Assembly: GCA_027717645.1 (NCBI GenBank)
Contig: JALLOG010000024.1
Coordinates: forward strand, 1 to 33,835
DNA length: 33,835 nt
DNA from: Desulfobacterota bacterium AH_259_B03_O07
Lineage (GTDB): Bacteria > Desulfobacterota_D > UBA1144 > Nemesobacterales > CSP1-2
Direction: 5' to 3'
Numbering within the stretch: position 1 is the stretch's first letter; every line of letters starts with the position of its first letter. The position numbers were made by a program, and so were the translations under genes. The notes under the pieces were generated by a model. It made no database searches and was not told the DNA's origin. It saw nothing but the letters and a program-made list of their open reading frames with translations. This document shows, piece by piece, positions 24,083-31,408 of this stretch.

Positions 24083-24421
24083 TTAAGACAGTGATATTTC
24101 TTGTAATCTAGTATTCGGGGCTCTCTTTAGAGCTGCTATTACTAGAGAGGTTTCAAAAAGCTCCTGAATTCCGAATATCAAAGAAAGTAAAAACAGGTAG
24201 CTAAGATTCCAATATAGTGCCATTCCAATACCAACTAAACTCACTCCAACAAGCGCTTTACGTATACCCCGCACGACAATCAATGCTGGCCCAGGATCTT
24301 CACTTTCTTTGTATAAATTTGTCATAACCCGATATAGACTTCCCAAAAACAATCCTAACCCAATCAAAACAACAAGACTATATAGGTATGGAATATATGA
24401 TAAATCAATTTGACTATACAT
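24083..24421 (-). CDS. Small membrane protein, unknown function
   Basis: A 112-residue protein with about three predicted membrane helices (VVLIGLGLFLGSLYRV, ALVGVSLVGIGMALYW, LFLLSLIFGIQELFE). It ends with a basic tail. AAGGGTG before the ATG can serve as ribosome site. It is immediately upstream of the propeller gene, 10 bases away, and likely co-transcribed with it. I do not recognise the family. Confidence 0.68.
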   Translation of the reverse strand: MYSQIDLSYIPYLYSLVVLIGLGLFLGSLYRVMTNLYKESEDPGPALIVVRGIRKALVGVSLVGIGMALYWNLSYLFLLSLIFGIQELFETSLVIAALKRAPNTRLQEISLS

Positions 24422-24547
24422 AATTACACACCCTTATCCACCACGTCCACAAGGCCACTGTCCTATAATTAGGATGAAATTTTAGAAACAACGGTTCAAC
24501 TGAGATTGAGGATTTATACTGCTTAGAAAGAGAGGGTTAGAAATTTC

Positions 24548-25513
24548 CTATCTAACCAAGAATTCCACCCATAGAGGATAATGATCAGATATTCTCCATG
24601 ATAGTTCTTGCTTAGAAATAGTTGTCATAACCACCTTCGTAAAGTCAAAGTAACCAGCCCTATTACATTCAAATGATAATTTGGGTTTATTTTCTTCACC
24701 AGTAAACCATGCTATTTGATCATAGTGCTTATTGGTTTCAGGTTTTTCGGGTGTACTAAAAATCGTCCTGGGAACCCTATCCAAATCATCGGGGGCGCGA
24801 AGTCCGGTCGATGTAAATGCTTCGAAAAGTGGATCATCTTCTCTATCTATATTAAAATCCCCGAGTGTAATAAGATCCTGGTCCCATGCATTCACATCCG
24901 TTGCCCAGTCCGCAAGCCATTTTCCAATGGCCTGTAATTCCCTAACTCGGTCTCCCGGTTTTTTACCATATATGACGTGAAGCGTTACCAATATAAAAGT
25001 ATGACCAGCTGATTGAAATCCTACTGCGTAGGGTGTCCTGGCAAACTGACGATTGAAAGCATTTGACTTAATTGATCTATCCTCCGGAACCACCAGCTCA
25101 CATGCAAGGCCCGAGAGTTTGACTTTCCGTGTGTCAAAAAGAAAAGCCATTCGTTCATCGTTTCCTTTCTTACCTCTTGTTACATCAGTTAAAATTAGGC
25201 TCCAATTCGGACCAATCAGCTTCATCATATGCCGGAGTGATTTTATATTACCTTTGACTTCTTGAAGAGCTATTACATCAAACCGCGATACAATTTCAGC
25301 TATGCATAGTAACGCATGAAGATTCCTCTTTGGACTATCCTTATCTCCACTAACCCACTTTTCCGTTAAACCTCCGAAAGCGCGCAGGTTCCAGGTGGCG
25401 ATAAGAATATTGTAGTCAAGCTGCTTAGATGGGATCTCATCATCCAGGGCTAGCCTGAGCTTCCTTAGCTCTGAAGCAACTTTTTTGGGTGGGGGATCAG
25501 TGATTTTTGGCAT
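24548..25513 (-). CDS. Endonuclease/exonuclease/phosphatase (DNase I-like) protein
   Basis: The 321-residue protein is an EEP-fold enzyme. Its motifs are ATWNLRAFGG, IALQEVKGN (catalytic Glu), TPYAVGFQ, LGDFNIDRED (Asp/Asn pair) and ISDHYPLW (Asp/His), in the canonical order; the whole set fits an active Mg-dependent phosphodiesterase. There is no signal peptide, so it acts inside the cell, on DNA, RNA or a phospholipid. It begins 39 bases after the caspase-like ORF stop and on the same strand, suggesting a two-gene unit of protease and nuclease. No clear ribosome site precedes the ATG. Confidence 0.9.
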   Translation of the reverse strand: MPKITDPPPKKVASELRKLRLALDDEIPSKQLDYNILIATWNLRAFGGLTEKWVSGDKDSPKRNLHALLCIAEIVSRFDVIALQEVKGNIKSLRHMMKLIGPNWSLILTDVTRGKKGNDERMAFLFDTRKVKLSGLACELVVPEDRSIKSNAFNRQFARTPYAVGFQSAGHTFILVTLHVIYGKKPGDRVRELQAIGKWLADWATDVNAWDQDLITLGDFNIDREDDPLFEAFTSTGLRAPDDLDRVPRTIFSTPEKPETNKHYDQIAWFTGEENKPKLSFECNRAGYFDFTKVVMTTISKQELSWRISDHYPLWVEFLVR

Positions 25514-25552
25514 TTTTTAAACTTCGATTAATATGGTGAATTCATGAAATAA

Positions 25553-26397
25553 TTACTCTTTTCCCTTTGTAGTTAGAGCCCTTAATTTAAGCTTTGTAGC
25601 TTCTGTTTCAACCTGTGGAATTTGTGAATAACCATTATGGCTCAAAGAATTTCGAACCCGCTTTAAAAGGTTTTTCCTGCTTATATTACCACCTGCATCA
25701 CGCATATGTTTACAAAAATAAAACGAAAATGCACCGTTATAATCACCATTAATGTAAGCATCGGCAGATGTCTGATCAGATCTACATCCAGCCCAAAGAA
25801 TGTGATGAACAGTGCTCCTATTCTTGGAACGGAATCCTCTTGTGGGCTTCAATTCATCTTCCTCACCCTCTACTCGAGATTCAATATCTACAGGTGGGGG
25901 CAGAAATCTTACTAACGTGGGATTCTCGGGACCCAATTCCGGTGGACGTCCCAGATTAACATTTCTTAACCCAGTACCTGAATGACAGGAATCAAGGAAA
26001 ACTTCTAACAAAACATTTTTGGGAAGCTTCTTAAAAACTGAATTAAGATTGTCATCTGTTATGTAAGCACCATCCCAATTCATATCATAAGGACAAATTA
26101 ATTCATCCATATTGTCCCTAAGCTCGTCTCCATCCCTGTCACGAATCTGAGAACCATGCCCCGAAAAGTGAAATACAAGGAGTCTCCTGGTTTCGCTTTC
26201 TTAACCATCCATTTCAGCCTGTAGAGTATGTTTTCCTTAGTAGCCCTATCGTCAACCAAAACACGTATATCTTTATTAGTGAAACCAAGATATGTTTTCA
26301 ATATATTCCTCATATTCGTAACGTCATTCAAACAACCCCGAAGATCACTTATACCCTTATAATCATTTATACCTACCAATAATGCCCTTTGAGCCAT
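25553..26397 (-). pseudogene. Caspase-like (C14) protease split by a 1-nt frameshift
   Basis: Two ORFs (26098-26397 and 25553-26110) together form one caspase-family (metacaspase-like p20) protein. The first carries RALLVGINDYKGISDLRGCL, the second LEVFLDSCHSGTG with the catalytic Cys. Between them the frame fails at about 26170: frame one reads PGDSLYF then nonsense, and the next frame reads HFSGHGSQIRDRDGDEL, the catalytic His motif, joining MDELICPYD. One missing C in TATTT(C)CAC explains this. GGAGGGG before the ATG shows a real start. The gene may be dead, an assembly error, or use a -1 shift. The EEP nuclease gene lies 39 bases downstream. Confidence 0.88.
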
Positions 26398-26555
26398 GAC
26401 ACCCCTCCATATTTTATTTTTATGATCGATATGGCATTGATTATAAACGAAATTAATATTTCATGTATTCACAATATAAATTTAACTGCTATTAAATGCA
26501 ATAGTTAAACCAAAATGGCAAGAGTGACAGCTTACCAATTTGAAACGTAGTAAAA

Positions 26556-26951
26556 TTATGACTTATCAGGAAATAGTATAAGGTTTTTGCCCAGAGTTAG
26601 CATTGGAAAGTGAGTCATGTTTCGTGTAACTAAGATAAGGCCCTCTTGAACCGCTGTAGCTCCGATCAAAGCATCTTCCAGATGCAAAATCAAACCTCTT
26701 TTACGGAACCCATACACATATTTCCCTGCAAGATCAGCAATGGAGGTGTAAACAGCAATGGACTCGAAGCGGTTGACGAGGCTTGTAGTTGCAGCTACCT
26801 CATGTGGATGGCATCCCGCGAATACCTCAGTGCGACTCAGGACTGAGATGGAAGGCAGAGCTTCTTGAACCAATCTTTCTAGAAACTCCCAGTAAGAATT
26901 AGTGCCCCTAAGCAGACCGATTAAGAAATTTGAATCTAAAAGATATTTCAA
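26556..26951 (-). CDS. vapC: PIN-domain toxin, VapC type
   Basis: The 131-residue protein is a PIN ribonuclease. The acidic residues are in place: LLDSNFLIGLL (Asp 6), LSRTEVFAG (Glu 42), LEDALIGATA (Asp 93) and a C-terminal LVTRNMTHF. It cuts RNA, commonly tRNA or rRNA, and needs its antitoxin. Its ATG overlaps the vapB stop by four bases, the usual toxin-antitoxin layout. A decayed second copy of part of this gene lies 750 bases upstream at about 27660-27712. The product shares nothing visible with the nearby caspase gene except location. Confidence 0.93.
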   Translation of the reverse strand: MKYLLDSNFLIGLLRGTNSYWEFLERLVQEALPSISVLSRTEVFAGCHPHEVAATTSLVNRFESIAVYTSIADLAGKYVYGFRKRGLILHLEDALIGATAVQEGLILVTRNMTHFPMLTLGKNLILFPDKS

Positions 26952-27196
26952 CCTGTTATCCGACTCTTAGCCGGCCGATAATTGCCAAAATCCTCTGGTG
27001 TGAGAAGGTCTGGATGATCTTTTTCTTTCCAAGCAGTATTACGGCGCAGCTTTTTTAAATCCTTAGCCATGCCTCTCCTATCCAGTTCACGCCTTAGGGC
27101 CTCGGCCACCAATAGGCTTCGTTTCCCGGCTGGCACCTTTTCCAGCCTTCTCAACAGCTGCTCAGGAATGGTAAAAGTTGCCTTTTCAACAGCCAT
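26948..27196 (-). CDS. vapB: Ribbon-helix-helix-like antitoxin, VapB type
   Basis: The 82-residue protein starts with a beta-strand plus two-helix DNA-binding pattern (KATFTIPEQLLRRLEKV, then SLLVAEALRREL) and ends in a charged tail with DHPDLLTPEDFGNYRP that would wrap the toxin. The start is the ATG at 27196, preceded by GGGGGA at proper spacing; the track's start at 27211 is a TTG. It is translationally coupled to vapC. The 14-bp palindrome at 27225-27238, just upstream, is the probable autoregulatory operator. Confidence 0.9.
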   Translation of the reverse strand: MAVEKATFTIPEQLLRRLEKVPAGKRSLLVAEALRRELDRRGMAKDLKKLRRNTAWKEKDHPDLLTPEDFGNYRPAKSRITG

Positions 27197-27224
27197 TTTT
27201 ATCCCCCACAAATTTGTTAGTATT

Positions 27225-27238
27225 AGTATACATATACT
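27225..27238. promoter_or_regulatory. vapBC operator palindrome
   Basis: AGTATACATATACT is a dyad with arms AGTATA/TATACT and a 2-base centre, extended less strictly to 18 bases. It is 29 bases upstream of the vapB ATG, the usual place for a VapBC autoregulatory site. Confidence 0.65.
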
Positions 27239-27431
27239 GATAATTTAATCAAAGCATACTCATTACCTAATGAAGAAAGGGCATCCATGAGTTCAGGAAA
27301 AAGGAAATGAGAGATTTGATGAGTTAGTTTGAATGAAACGTATATCCTAGCTTATTAAAAATGAAGGGTGGGAAATTTATGAGGCCTAAGTACTTAAATA
27401 TTAAAAAATTGCGGGCTGTTCTAAACTTTAC

Positions 27432-27573
27432 TCTGATTCGATAATCAATCTACGTCGTCCCAGTTGGGCATCCAAAAAATTGAGAGAGTCATAACTATCA
27501 TCTTTGTCTAAATAGATATTCATCTTTGCATTTCCAGGTGAGGTTATGTAACAAAGGGCATCTGCGAGTTCTA
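27432..27573 (-). pseudogene. C-terminal remnant of an unrecognised protein
   Basis: On the minus strand a frame of 46 codons, with no start and closed by TAA upstream, ends in a normal stop. It reads like genuine protein: LELADALCYITSPGNAKMNI, YLDKDDSYDSLNFLDAQLGR, then RRLIIESE. I do not recognise the family. It lies in the 600-base gap between vapB and the protease operon, next to the dead PIN gene, so this region is a graveyard of accessory genes. The DNA between 27239 and 27431 shows nothing that I can support. Confidence 0.5.
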
Positions 27574-27641
27574 ATCCTCGTTTTTAGCCATTGAAACTTT
27601 TTATTACTAAATGATATAAGGTTAAGAACAGACCCCATCGA

Positions 27642-27712
27642 TACTTCCGCAAATGCTAAATCAAGCCCTTTTTCCGGTATCCATCTACACTTTTCCCTGC
27701 AAGATCAGCAAC
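27642..27712 (-). pseudogene. Degraded second PIN toxin gene fragment
   Basis: The minus strand here reads VADLAGKSVDGYRKKGLI and then TAG. The vapC next door reads IADLAGKYVYGFRKRGLILH at the matching place. At DNA level GCTGATCTTGCAGGGAAA is identical, and TTGATTTTGCAT in vapC corresponds to TTGATTTAGCAT here, so a Leu codon became amber. No antitoxin is left beside it. It is the scar of a second, related toxin-antitoxin module. Confidence 0.8.
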
Positions 27713-27796
27713 CGAAAGTCTCTAGATCCCTGGATTTTAATTTTATGCTTAAAAGTGATATAAATCTAAATAATCTATAGAGAAAGTTTACAAAAA

Positions 27797-28066
27797 CTAA
27801 CTATGACGTTCCAAGGTTACTGATATTTCGGTCTCTGCAACTTGAGGGTCAGCCTCAAGCACGGGCAAATTATTGACATCAATTGTGCCGATTATTTTAT
27901 TCTTAATAGTTTTCTCGATTGAAAGACCTAGCGCTCGAAACCGTTCAAGACTCGCCTGATCGGGGGCTGAGATATTAAGCGCTACAAGAACCTTAACAAT
28001 TCCTTTTTTTTCAATCTGTCCTAAATTCGATCTCCTAAGAATGTCTTTGAGGTTACTAGGCATCAC
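27797..28066 (-). CDS. Small prodomain-like companion of the subtilase
   Basis: This 89-residue protein overlaps the S8 protease stop by four bases, so it is translated with it. From about residue 23 it has an I9-like pattern: KVLVALNISAPDQASLERFR, then IIGTIDVNNLPVLEADPQVA and EISVTLERH. The protease's own N-terminus has the same order (VTVLVDASKIQDVEKHV, STMLVHTPRSRLSDLASLSS, EASTRLEPH). The likeness is in hydrophobic pattern, not high identity. I infer a free-standing subtilisin prodomain-type inhibitor or chaperone. It lacks a signal peptide, like the protease. Confidence 0.78.
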   Translation of the reverse strand: MMPSNLKDILRRSNLGQIEKKGIVKVLVALNISAPDQASLERFRALGLSIEKTIKNKIIGTIDVNNLPVLEADPQVAETEISVTLERHS

Positions 28067-29949
28067 GGTTCTATAGTCAGCAATCTTTCAACATTAAGCT
28101 TACCATAGCCCCATCTTGGATTCCAACAAGGAGTCGTGAAACCATCTTGTCTGGTCGACTTAATCAACCGACGCTTTGCCTCCGCCCAATCAATAGAAGG
28201 GGCCTTTTCGAGAAGAAGAGCCAACACTCCGGTGGTATATGGAGCGGACATACTAGTGCCCTGCAAGGCAACGTATTCCATATTCTTCAATCGCAACCAA
28301 GAAGGCATTTCTTCGAGCGAGGCATCGTCAGATAGAGCTGACACTAACCACTGCCCGGGTGCAGCCACATCTGGCTTATTATGACTATCACGGGTAGGCC
28401 CTGGACTACTAAAATATGAAATGTCTTCAAGATTAATTGCATCAAGACTAGCGGGTAAATCATCATCGTGAGAGTCCCAACTATTCCGTGTAGCATATGA
28501 GGCAACCGTAATTGCAGAAAATGCGGTCCCCGGCATACCTACCAAGTGGGATCTGGTATGAGCATTTGTGAATCGGCCCATTGCTCGTTGTACGATCCAA
28601 GCGTGAACAGAACCTACCTCGACACCATTTTTACCTTCTGTCCTGTCCTCCTCAGCTATTACACTCCAACCAGTAAGCCATTGTATCTCGGGAACACTGA
28701 TGATTAAAAACGTAGTGGTATTATCACCGCTGTAAATAGCTCGCTGATGACTGCTCTGGACCAGGAAAACTCCACGATCAATTTCCATTTCTCCGTCCTG
28801 AGGCGGTTCAAATAGCTCCCCATTCGGACTCCGCAGTCTGATATTTATATCATCCTCTTTCTGATGCCAGACCTGTACAAACAACAAGCCCACCATACTA
28901 CCTTGAACCATCCTTGAATTAAGTTCAAAGTCAGCAACCCAGCGTGCTGGTGAGGGCTCATCCTTGAGCATAACAGTACTTGCATGCATTTGTGAACCAC
29001 CCTCGTTACCCGCGGACACTACGACTATTCGACCACTATCTGATAGTTGATCAATGGTCCGCTCGGTAATGCTGCTGCCATCATGACCTCCGAAGTGCCC
29101 ACCCAGGCTGAGGTTAACCACGCATGGCTGATCGCGCTGATCCGCAATATTGAATATATGTGCTACACCAGCAGTAATATCTGCCGAGTCAAAAGTCGTT
29201 TTTACAATTGCAATATCCGCTTCAGGAGCCACGCCCTCGAACCTATTGTTGGGCGATCCCCGCCCATTGCCCACAGCAATTCCCGCAACATGCGTACCAT
29301 GACCTATCTCATCCGGTGATTCCGCGGCATGGCCCACATTTATTTGCGCCTCATCATACTGTTTATCACCCACCTGATCAAAGTAGTTCACAATTCTGGT
29401 TTTATTACCCGTCTTGAATGCTAGATGGGATGCATCGATACCTGTATCTACAATCCCAACGAGAACGCCATTACCTAGCTGGGATACCGCGCGATTCCCC
29501 GCCCTCACTAGTCCTGTAGAAACGTGAGCTAAGTCACAGTGAGGTTCAAGCCTGGTACTGGCTTCTACGTAGTTTACCGAAGAAAGGGAGGCGAGGTCGC
29601 TGAGTCGTGATCTAGGGGTATGAACTAACATAGTCGATTGGGTAATCATCTTAGTTTTGCCTTTCCAACTCTTTACGTGTTTTTCGACATCCTGAATCTT
29701 ACTCGCGTCAACTAGAACTGTTACTAGATCTCGGTTAACTAAATTCCTAACAGCTGTTGGCGATATCTGTGCTGCAAGCGACTGCATACCAACTGGGAGA
29801 TCTGTTATTGAGGGGGATTTTACTCCTACCCCACTCAAAGCAGTTTCTGGAGTGGTTTTCAGTGTGCGTAAGCTGGCTTTTAAAGCTCGCTTCGTTTCTC
29901 TTTCTGCATGTTTCGCCACTAGAACAAGCAAAGGATCAAGTCTAGACAA
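28063..29949 (-). CDS. Cytosolic subtilisin-like serine protease (S8)
   Basis: A 628-residue protease with the complete S8 triad: Asp 168 in VGIVDTGIDASH, His 217 in EIGHGTHVAGIAV, Ser 566 in QGTSMSAPYTTG, and oxyanion Asn 315 in VSAGNEGG. Residues 70-140 look like an I9 prodomain. A beta-rich insert of about 120 residues (335-455) sits between oxyanion and Ser motifs, recalling Csp-type S8 proteases. There is no signal peptide. The start is a TTG at 29949 overlapping the stop of a 26-residue basic ORF; a GTG at L-V-L-V-A is an alternative. The companion gene follows with a 4-base overlap. The absence of export suggests an intracellular target. Confidence 0.9.
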   Translation of the reverse strand: MSRLDPLLVLVAKHAERETKRALKASLRTLKTTPETALSGVGVKSPSITDLPVGMQSLAAQISPTAVRNLVNRDLVTVLVDASKIQDVEKHVKSWKGKTKMITQSTMLVHTPRSRLSDLASLSSVNYVEASTRLEPHCDLAHVSTGLVRAGNRAVSQLGNGVLVGIVDTGIDASHLAFKTGNKTRIVNYFDQVGDKQYDEAQINVGHAAESPDEIGHGTHVAGIAVGNGRGSPNNRFEGVAPEADIAIVKTTFDSADITAGVAHIFNIADQRDQPCVVNLSLGGHFGGHDGSSITERTIDQLSDSGRIVVVSAGNEGGSQMHASTVMLKDEPSPARWVADFELNSRMVQGSMVGLLFVQVWHQKEDDINIRLRSPNGELFEPPQDGEMEIDRGVFLVQSSHQRAIYSGDNTTTFLIISVPEIQWLTGWSVIAEEDRTEGKNGVEVGSVHAWIVQRAMGRFTNAHTRSHLVGMPGTAFSAITVASYATRNSWDSHDDDLPASLDAINLEDISYFSSPGPTRDSHNKPDVAAPGQWLVSALSDDASLEEMPSWLRLKNMEYVALQGTSMSAPYTTGVLALLLEKAPSIDWAEAKRRLIKSTRQDGFTTPCWNPRWGYGKLNVERLLTIEP

Positions 29950-30022
29950 ATACTTTAGGTCCTTTCACTCTCCTTGCTTTCCTCGCTCCGCTCTTTGCTT
30001 TTGTCTTCTTTTTAGTTGCCAT
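29942..30022 (-). CDS. 26-residue basic peptide ORF leading the protease operon
   Basis: Too short for the ORF track. The ATG at 30022 is preceded by a perfect AAAGGAGGTAAGTC, the best ribosome site in this region. It encodes a very basic peptide (MATKKKTKAKSGARK start, then ARRVKGPKVFV) and its TAG lies across the TTG start of the S8 protease. It may be a leader that couples ribosomes to the weak TTG start, or a nucleic-acid-binding peptide in its own right. The pattern of a strong site on a tiny ORF just before a weak start favours translational coupling. The stretch 30023-30328 contains nothing else I can support. Confidence 0.68.
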   Translation of the reverse strand: MATKKKTKAKSGARKARRVKGPKVFV

Positions 30023-30328
30023 GACTTACCTCCTTTATTAGAGATCGTTTCCATTGAACAAAGTAATAATTTAATATTCCAAATAATATAGTATTATAGA
30101 CTCAAAAGCTAGTAGCCCTTTCGATTTAGATTACCCATCTACTACCATTTGTACCAAAACCAAAACATCATTGTCAAGAGATTTTTCGTTTATCGATCGT
30201 AAGAGAAACTTTAGGTGATCAATCATATGGTTAGCAATTTCAAGATTTAAATTTCTTTCATAGATTTGAATCACGAAAAAATTTAACAATAATTACTTTA
30301 GAAATAATTGAAGCGACTGAGATTGCGG

Positions 30329-31408
30329 ATGCCTAAAGTCAACAAATTGAAAGAGCCAGATGATATACTTCTAAAGCAGGTTTTCGATTCACTTCCTGAT
30401 GGAATTATCATTCTAGATAAGTCATTTTCGGTAATTAATCTAAACGAAGCGGCTCAGAATATTTTTAATATATCAAGAAAAAAAGCAGTGAATAAAGAAC
30501 CTTCTACATTTCTTCCAGAAGAAATAGAAGAGACCGCAAAGAAAGCATTAAGCGAAGAAAGAACCATAATGGAAGAAGAAAGCAATCCAAGATTAAGGGG
30601 TGGAGAGAGAATATCAGTCCAAACCATAGCATCACCATTATTTTCAGATAAAGGGGATCTCCAGGGTGTGATTTTACAAATTAAAGACCTCGCCGCGTCG
30701 AAATTTGTTAACGAAAGAACCCTTCAACAACTATCGAGTTCAAGCTTTGAAGGATTTTTCATTGGACTGGCGCACGAGTTAAAGAATCCATTGAGTGGTA
30801 TTAGGGGTGCTGCTCAGATACTATCGAACGATGCAGAGGATAGGGAAGCTAAAAAGTGCGCTGAGATAATTATTAAAGAAGCCGACAGACTTCGAGATCT
30901 AATTGATAAGTTTAAACGACTTGAGCCGTCTGCTAAAGACTCCTTTGAGTTAGTCGATATACATGAAATTCTTACTGAAATCACCTTTCTAGAATCGAAG
31001 TCCAGTAACCAAAATGAACTCAATATAATACAGAATTTTGATGTGTCCCTTCCTCCTATATCTGGCGACGAAAACTCACTTAAGCAGGTATTTTTAAACA
31101 TTATAAAGAATGCTAAGGAAGCAGGTAGCTCTAAGGTAACTATAGAAATATCAACGAGGTGGATTACGGACTACAAGTTCAAGAATGAAAATGCCATTTC
31201 GATAGATATTAAGGATAATGGTGCAGGAATATCGAAAGAAGCTATAGAAAAAATATTTACCCCCTTTTATACTACTAAGAAAGAGGGAACCGGTCTTGGC
31301 CTGTTTCTTGCGTATCAAATTATAGCAAAACATGGAGGAGCCATTTTGGTAGAAAGCGAGAAAGGAAAAGGAACAACGTTTCGAGTGTACCTCCCAATAA
31401 AGAAATGA
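30329..31408 (+). CDS. ntrB: Nitrogen-regulation sensor histidine kinase NtrB (GlnL)
   Basis: The soluble kinase has an N-terminal PAS domain (DSLPDGIIILDKSFSVINLN, about residues 20-120), an H-box GLAHELKNPLSGIRGAAQIL with the phosphorylated His, and a HATPase domain (N box FLNIIKNAKEAG, G1 DIKDNGAGIS, F FTPFYTTKKEGTGLGLF). No membrane helix is present, as in NtrB, which is controlled by PII. It overlaps ntrC by four bases. The ATG at 30329 is chosen over the TTG at 30308; the ribosome site is weak. With glnB about 2.4 kb downstream, it is the nitrogen-status relay. Confidence 0.92.
   Translation: MPKVNKLKEPDDILLKQVFDSLPDGIIILDKSFSVINLNEAAQNIFNISRKKAVNKEPSTFLPEEIEETAKKALSEERTIMEEESNPRLRGGERISVQTIASPLFSDKGDLQGVILQIKDLAASKFVNERTLQQLSSSSFEGFFIGLAHELKNPLSGIRGAAQILSNDAEDREAKKCAEIIIKEADRLRDLIDKFKRLEPSAKDSFELVDIHEILTEITFLESKSSNQNELNIIQNFDVSLPPISGDENSLKQVFLNIIKNAKEAGSSKVTIEISTRWITDYKFKNENAISIDIKDNGAGISKEAIEKIFTPFYTTKKEGTGLGLFLAYQIIAKHGGAILVESEKGKGTTFRVYLPIKK

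Noticed and set aside
26098-26397. 99-residue ORF as a separate protein
   Set aside because: Its last 25 residues are a misread frame; it is the first half of the split caspase-like gene.
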